Source: Aestuariivita sp964402685 (GTDB lineage Bacteria; Pseudomonadota; Alphaproteobacteria; Rhodobacterales; Rhodobacteraceae). Taken from it: a DNA stretch of 9,558 nt. Within the stretch, counting starts at the first letter, position 1, and the number at the start of each line of letters is the position of its first letter. The notes under the pieces are model-generated. The model did no database searches. It was given only the letters and a program-made list of their open reading frames with translations, and was not told where the DNA came from. Location: positions 1 through 9,558 of the forward strand of contig CAYODE010000140.1 of assembly GCA_964402685.1 (NCBI GenBank). Reading direction: 5' to 3'. Below are positions 5,661 to 9,558 of the stretch, one piece after another. The position numbers and the translations under genes were made by a program.

Positions 5661-6926
5661 TTAACCCAAAGCGCGCCACCCGATGTCGCGGCGGCAAAAC
5701 CCTTGGGGCCAGTCAATCGCATCCACCATGGCGTAGGCGCGGTCACGCGCTTCTTGCAAGTTTTCGCCCCGTGCCGTGGCGTTTAGAACGCGGCCACCGC
5801 TGGCAACGGTTTTTCCGTCTACTTCTGACGTGCCAGCGTGAAAGCACATCTCGAAACTGGTTTCTGGCAAACTGTCCAAACCACCGATGACCGAGCCCTT
5901 TTCGTAGGTCCCCGGATATCCGTTTGCGGCGAGGACGACTGTCATGGCATGGTCAGCGGCCCAGTTGACCTGCGCGTCACTCAGGCGCCCTTCGGCCGCA
6001 GCATGCATCAGATCCATCGCCTGTGCGCCCAGCCGCATCATCAACACCTGGCATTCGGGATCGCCAAAGCGGACGTTGTATTCCACCAGCCGGGGCTGGC
6101 CGTCTTTGATCATCAATCCGGCGTAGAGCACCCCTTGGTAGGGCATGCCTCGCTCGGCCATCTGGGCCATCGTGGGACGGATGATTTCATTCAGTGCTTT
6201 TTCGGCGATCTCATTGGTCAAAACAGGCGCCGGGGAATAGGCGCCCATGCCGCCAGTATTGAGCCCTGTATCGCCTTCACCAACGCGTTTGTGGTCCTGC
6301 GCCGTTCCGATGGGCAAAACCTGCTCTCCATCGCACAGCACGAAAAAAGAGGCTTCTTCCCCTTCCATGAATTCCTCGATCACGACTTCGGCGCCGGCGC
6401 CGCCGAATGCGCCCCCGAACATATCGTCAATCGCAGCTTCGGCCTGTGCGACGGTTTCTGCAATGATCACCCCCTTGCCAGCCGCCAGACCGTCTGCCTT
6501 GACGACGATGGGCGCGCCTTGTGCATGCACGTAAGCTTTTGCGGCTTCGGCATCAGTGAAATGCCCGTATCCCGCCGTCGGCGCATGTGCCGCATCGCAA
6601 ATCTCTTTGGTGAAGCTTTTTGAGGCTTCAAGGCGTGCTGCCGCCGCCGACGGGCCAAAGACCAAAATGCCAGCTTCCCTCAACCGGTCGGCCACGCCAG
6701 CGGCGAGCGGGGCCTCTGGGCCGACGATGACAAAGTCAATCGAATTGGCCTCAGCAAAGTTCACAACGGCACCACCATCTTCGATATCGAGCTTGGCACA
6801 ATCCGCAATCTGGGCGATCCCCGCATTGCCGGGCGCGACAATCAGCTTATCGCATTTGGGGTTTTGCATCACGGCCCAGGCCAAAGCATGTTCGCGGCCA
6901 CCGCCGCCCAAAATCAGGATATTCAT
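5661..6926 (-). CDS. purD: Phosphoribosylamine-glycine ligase (GAR synthetase)
   Basis: The 421-residue cytoplasmic enzyme joins phosphoribosylamine and glycine with ATP, the second step of de novo purine synthesis. It is full length for bacterial PurD. The N-terminal domain begins MNILILGGGGREHALAW (phosphate-binding Gly-rich loop at 7-14) and has GPEAPL (69-74). The ATP-grasp core includes VKADGLAAGKGV (142-153), EEFMEGEEAS (184-193) and the Mg2+-binding EYNVRFGDPECQ (282-293). The C-terminal domain has ANGYPG and later GGRVLN. The start at 6926 is preceded by GGAAGG. The gene is divergent from xseA with 78 bases between them and convergent with the dehydrogenase. It is not in a purine operon here, which is common since pur genes are scattered in many proteobacteria. 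Confidence 0.98.
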   Translation of the reverse strand: MNILILGGGGREHALAWAVMQNPKCDKLIVAPGNAGIAQIADCAKLDIEDGGAVVNFAEANSIDFVIVGPEAPLAAGVADRLREAGILVFGPSAAAARLEASKSFTKEICDAAHAPTAGYGHFTDAEAAKAYVHAQGAPIVVKADGLAAGKGVIIAETVAQAEAAIDDMFGGAFGGAGAEVVIEEFMEGEEASFFVLCDGEQVLPIGTAQDHKRVGEGDTGLNTGGMGAYSPAPVLTNEIAEKALNEIIRPTMAQMAERGMPYQGVLYAGLMIKDGQPRLVEYNVRFGDPECQVLMMRLGAQAMDLMHAAAEGRLSDAQVNWAADHAMTVVLAANGYPGTYEKGSVIGGLDSLPETSFEMCFHAGTSEVDGKTVASGGRVLNATARGENLQEARDRAYAMVDAIDWPQGFCRRDIGWRALG

Positions 6927-6946
6927 GGCACTTTGCCTTCCGCTGC

Positions 6947-6975
6947 TTGGCCTTTATGTCCTGCGGTTCTAAGCT
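6947..6975 (+). promoter_or_regulatory. Weak candidate promoter of xseA
   Basis: TTGGCC (6947-6952) and TAAGCT (6970-6975) are 17 bases apart and 30 bases before the xseA ATG. They match consensus at 4 of 6 and 3 of 6 positions. The -35 also forms a 6-bp inverted repeat with GGCCAA at 6976-6981. The match is weak and offered mainly because the 78-base gap must hold both divergent promoters. Confidence 0.25.
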
Positions 6976-7004
6976 GGCCAAAAGGCAGTGACAAGGCGCG
7001 CGAC

Positions 7005-8543
7005 ATGGACCTGATCGACGATCCCCAACCCGGGCAGAATGCACCGGAATTTTCGGTTTCCGAGATCTCCGGGCTCATCAAGCGGATGATTGAGGGCGAA
7101 TTCTCGCATGTCCGCATTCGGGCCGAAGTCGGACGCGTGTCGCGTCCGCGATCTGGCCATGTCTATCTGGATCTCAAGGACGACCGCGCGGTGATCGCGG
7201 GTGTCATGTGGAAAGGCGTGGCGGCCAAACAGGTCACCCAACCCGAAGAGGGGATGGAGGTCGTTGCAGTTGGCCGCCTGACCACGTTCCCGGGACAGTC
7301 CAAATATCAGATGGTGATCGAAGAGATCCGGCCGGCGGGCATGGGCGCGTTGATGGCGATGCTTGAAAAGCGCAAGGCCCAGCTCGCGGCGGAGGGCCTT
7401 TTTGCGGCTGAACGTAAACAGCCCTTGCCCTACTTGCCTGAGATCATTGGGGTCGTAACCTCACCCTCCGGTGCTGTAATCCGAGATATTCTGCACCGGC
7501 TCCGCGACCGGTTCCCGCGCAAGGTGCTGATCTGGCCCGTTGCGGTACAGGGCGAGAAATGCGCCCCCGAAGTGGCGCGCGCAATCGCAGGGTTCAATAC
7601 GTTGACCCCCGGCGGCGCGCTGCCGCGACCAGATCTGCTGATCGTGGCACGGGGCGGTGGATCGGTCGAAGATCTGTGGGGTTTCAATGAAGAGGTTGTT
7701 GTGCGCGCCGCAGCGGCCTCGGACATTCCGCTGATCTCCGCTGTGGGGCATGAGACGGACACAACACTGATCGATTACGTGGCAGACCAGCGCGCGCCTA
7801 CGCCAACGGCCGCGGCAGAGCTTGCGGTCCCGGTTCGCATGGAGTTGCTGGCCTGGACGGAAAATCAATCTGCGCGGCTGTCGCGCGGCATGACCAACGG
7901 ACTTGGTCAAAGGCGCCAAAGGTTGACGGATCTAGGCCGGGCTTTGCCCAAGCCGGGAAGCTTGCTTGATGCGGCACGTCAACGGCTGGACGTTGCCTCC
8001 GACCGGCTGCCCGCGGCGTTGGATCGAGGTGTGCAACGGCGTAAGCTTAGATTAACCGAACTTTCCGGATCCCTCCGCCCAAGGGTTCTGGCCGGCCAGG
8101 TGCGCGACCGGCAAGACGCAATCGCAAAGCTAAGCGCCCGGCTTGCCCCTGCGCTCGCTCGTTCGGTAACACAACGCCGCCAAGCGTTCGAACAGCGCGC
8201 GCGGCTTTTGCAACCGCAGAGGCTCAACGCGGACTTGTCGCAGAAGAGCCTTGCTCTGCGTCAGTTGGAACGGCGTTTGTCGCAGGCTGGGCAGAGCCAA
8301 ATCGCCCGATGGCAAGCGCAAGTAGAGGCCGCAGCACGCTTGCACGAAACGCTCAGCTACAAAGCGACGCTTGAGCGTGGTTATGCAGTGATCCGGTCTG
8401 AAGGTGAGGTCCTGACCCTTAAGGCGCAGGCGGAGAAGGCCACAAGCCTTGAGATCGAGTTTGCCGATGGTCGGATGCAAATAGGGGGCAAAGCGCCCCC
8501 CAAATCAAAGCCAAAGCCGCCAGAGCAGGGCAGTCTGTTCTAG
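7005..8543 (+). CDS. xseA: Exodeoxyribonuclease VII large subunit
   Basis: The 512-residue catalytic subunit of exonuclease VII works with several copies of the small subunit XseB. Together they degrade single-stranded DNA in both directions in the cytoplasm, in mismatch repair and after DNA damage. The N-terminal OB fold covers about residues 14-112 (FSVSEISGLIKRMIEGEF, SGHVYLDLKDD, EEIRPAG). The catalytic domain follows (PEIIGVVTSPSGAVIRDIL, VARGGGSVEDLW at 214-225, SAVGHETDTTLID then ADQRAPTPTAAAE at 245-272). Residues from about 290 to 470 are a long Arg/Gln/Leu-rich coiled-coil region, as in the family. The tail ends with a basic, Pro-rich KPKPPEQGSLF. I chose the ATG at 7005, with AAGG 8 bases upstream; the open frame extends to 6864 but that part is antisense to purD. 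xseB is not in the window. Confidence 0.97.
   Translation: MDLIDDPQPGQNAPEFSVSEISGLIKRMIEGEFSHVRIRAEVGRVSRPRSGHVYLDLKDDRAVIAGVMWKGVAAKQVTQPEEGMEVVAVGRLTTFPGQSKYQMVIEEIRPAGMGALMAMLEKRKAQLAAEGLFAAERKQPLPYLPEIIGVVTSPSGAVIRDILHRLRDRFPRKVLIWPVAVQGEKCAPEVARAIAGFNTLTPGGALPRPDLLIVARGGGSVEDLWGFNEEVVVRAAAASDIPLISAVGHETDTTLIDYVADQRAPTPTAAAELAVPVRMELLAWTENQSARLSRGMTNGLGQRRQRLTDLGRALPKPGSLLDAARQRLDVASDRLPAALDRGVQRRKLRLTELSGSLRPRVLAGQVRDRQDAIAKLSARLAPALARSVTQRRQAFEQRARLLQPQRLNADLSQKSLALRQLERRLSQAGQSQIARWQAQVEAAARLHETLSYKATLERGYAVIRSEGEVLTLKAQAEKATSLEIEFADGRMQIGGKAPPKSKPKPPEQGSLF
8484..8500 (-). terminator. Hairpin in the xseA tail, possible terminator of the LysR gene
   Basis: GGGGGC (8484-8489) and GCCCCC (8495-8500) form a strong 6-bp stem with a 5-base loop inside the last codons of xseA. 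On the minus strand it lies about 60 bases beyond the LysR stop and is followed by TATTTG, a poor T tract. Only 15 bases separate the two convergent stops, so a terminator inside the neighbour is plausible. Codon choice alone could also produce it. Confidence 0.25.
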
Positions 8544-8558
8544 GTTTGGGCCGCCTTC

Positions 8559-9416
8559 TTACAGGAAACTGAGGAAACTCTGCGTCAAACGCAGATCAAG
8601 TTTGTAATTTGGGATGACCACGCAGGTTTCGTGCCTGTGTCGAAGTTCTTTGATCGGTCGTTCTATCAACTGACTGGCTTTCACAGCGCTGTCCTCAAGA
8701 AAGATCCCGACACCCAATCCCTCCAAAATAGCCTCTTTCATCACTGGAAATGTCGTGGTTTTGACAATCCGTTTTGGGGTGAGTTTGTGTTTCTGAAGCG
8801 CAGATGTGACCACCCTTTGCGTCAGCGATCCCACCTCTGGAAGCAGCAGCGTGTCGGACATGATGTCTTTCAGAGAGATCTCCGAAAGTGCAGCCAGTTC
8901 GTGGTCCTTCAGCATGTAGAGCACATACCTCGCAGACGCGATTTTCACCCTATGCCAATCTTTGCGAGGTGTCGGGTCCGTCACAATCGCAATATCTGTC
9001 TGGTGGGTTCGGAGCATTTCCATTGCCGTGGTCCAATCGACAAGCGAGAAGTCGATACCGACATCCGGATAGGCTTTGGCATAGCGCGCGATCAATTCCA
9101 GAGCCGGTTGTGGTGCATTGGCGATAAACCTGAGGTGACCCTTGGTGAGTTCGGTGTAGCCGCGCAGTTTTTCTTCAGCCAAGGCGTCAAAGGTGGCATA
9201 TCTGTCGGCAAGTTCGAAGAATTCCTGGCCGGTTGTCGTCAAGTGAATTCCGTCGCGATCTCGCACTAACAGCCTGACACCGACGATTGCCTCGAGTTTC
9301 GCGATATGTTGCGTAACCGCAGATTGGGACACGCCCATGGTGCGCGCAGCCGCAGAAAAGCTCCCATCGCGAACGACTTGCGCCAATGCCTTAAACTGAT
9401 GCGGATTGAAAACCAT
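8559..9416 (-). CDS. LysR-family transcriptional regulator
   Basis: The 285-residue protein has an N-terminal winged helix-turn-helix at about residues 3-62 (FKALAQVVRDGSFSAAARTM, VSQSAVTQHIAKLEAIVGV, LTTTGQEFF). A linker helix follows, then a two-lobed LysR substrate-binding domain from about residue 90 (LRFIANAP, DIAIVTDP, PVMKEAILEGLGVGIFLED). It is slightly shorter than many LysR proteins. LTTRs usually bind as tetramers and activate a divergent gene in response to a small co-inducer. The start at 9416 has GAGAGG 4 bases upstream. A dyad GTGAC-N11-GTCAC lies 35-55 bases upstream, and a possible ABC-type gene begins divergently at 9530. The inducer is unknown. Confidence 0.94.
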   Translation of the reverse strand: MVFNPHQFKALAQVVRDGSFSAAARTMGVSQSAVTQHIAKLEAIVGVRLLVRDRDGIHLTTTGQEFFELADRYATFDALAEEKLRGYTELTKGHLRFIANAPQPALELIARYAKAYPDVGIDFSLVDWTTAMEMLRTHQTDIAIVTDPTPRKDWHRVKIASARYVLYMLKDHELAALSEISLKDIMSDTLLLPEVGSLTQRVVTSALQKHKLTPKRIVKTTTFPVMKEAILEGLGVGIFLEDSAVKASQLIERPIKELRHRHETCVVIPNYKLDLRLTQSFLSFL

Positions 9417-9450
9417 GACGCCTCTCTTCCGCCAAGTTTAAAGAGCATAA

Positions 9451-9471
9451 GTGACACTAATATTGCGTCAC
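9451..9471. promoter_or_regulatory. LysR operator candidate (GTGAC-N11-GTCAC)
   Basis: A 5-bp dyad with an 11-base AT-rich spacer lies in the divergent gap between the LysR gene and the putative gene at 9530. Size and position fit the recognition dyad of LysR-type regulators, which commonly contains T-N11-A. One such pair is present at T9458 and A9470. Binding by this particular regulator is inferred from location. Confidence 0.45.
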
Positions 9472-9529
9472 AGAATCGAGACCTCGGGTAGCTAGCGTTT
9501 CGCCAAGTCCAGCGATGCACGGGGCCCCC

Positions 9530-9558
9530 ATGGCAGAGATTTCACTTAGCAACATTCA
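9530..9558 (+). CDS. Possible 5' end of an ABC-transporter ATPase gene (partial)
   Basis: The last 29 bases can be read as MAEISLSNI followed by an incomplete codon, running off the window. This opening resembles the first strand of many ABC ATP-binding subunits, but nine residues cannot establish it. GGGG lies 5 bases before the ATG; an in-frame ATG at 9515 would add MHGAP. Divergence from a LysR gene supports a regulated gene here. Confidence 0.35.

Noticed and set aside
5838..6623. Long plus-strand reading frame (261 codons) opposite purD
   Set aside because: It is antisense to a clear purD with all motifs, and its protein has no recognisable family features. GC-rich codon use commonly opens such frames.

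Overview
The window looks like a stretch of chromosome from a marine alphaproteobacterium, most likely Rhodobacterales (Roseobacter group). The pointers are a [2Fe-2S] ferredoxin very close to Rhodobacter capsulatus FdVI, an alphaproteobacterial-type SOS box (GAAC-N7-GAAC), a DnaE2-type OB fold, and generally GC-rich, densely packed genes. This is inferred from remembered family features; no database search was run.

Layout, left to right. (1) 2-874 (+) is the 3' part of a Do/DegP-family periplasmic serine protease, followed by a strong intrinsic terminator at 897-924. (2) 943-1482 (-) is a small lipoprotein with a C-terminal peptidoglycan-binding domain. Upstream of it on the same strand, 1539-1946 (-) is a 135-residue stand-alone protein corresponding to the C-terminal OB fold of the error-prone polymerase DnaE2 (ImuC), with a perfect SOS box directly in front of its ATG. 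(3) 2104-2427 (+) is the FdVI-like ferredoxin, coupled by a 1-nt start/stop overlap to 2427-3131 (+), an exported FG-GAP/VCBS-repeat protein. (4) 3128-3974 (-) is a metallo-beta-lactamase-fold hydrolase whose last 40 or so codons are knocked out of frame at an A7 run. (5) 4140-4718 (-) and 4836-5606 (+) are a TetR repressor and a short-chain dehydrogenase, divergent around a pair of matching operator-like palindromes. (6) 5661-6926 (-) purD and 7005-8543 (+) xseA are divergent housekeeping genes. (7) 8559-9416 (-) is a LysR regulator. The last 29 bases may be the start of a divergent gene whose first residues resemble those of ABC-transporter ATPases.

Working relations. Most genes are housekeeping (envelope proteolysis, purine synthesis, exonuclease VII, electron transfer) with two small regulator/target units (TetR-SDR and LysR-divergent gene). 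The most unusual element is the SOS-boxed orphan DnaE2 tail domain, whose predicted transcript would be leaderless and may read into the lipoprotein gene. The second is the frameshifted MBL gene: removing one base from the A7 run restores a normal family C-terminus, a metal-ligand His, and a stop that meets the stop of the convergent gene as TTAG. No CRISPR array, tRNA, rRNA, insertion sequence or attachment site was seen, and no stretch longer than about 300 bases lacks a gene.
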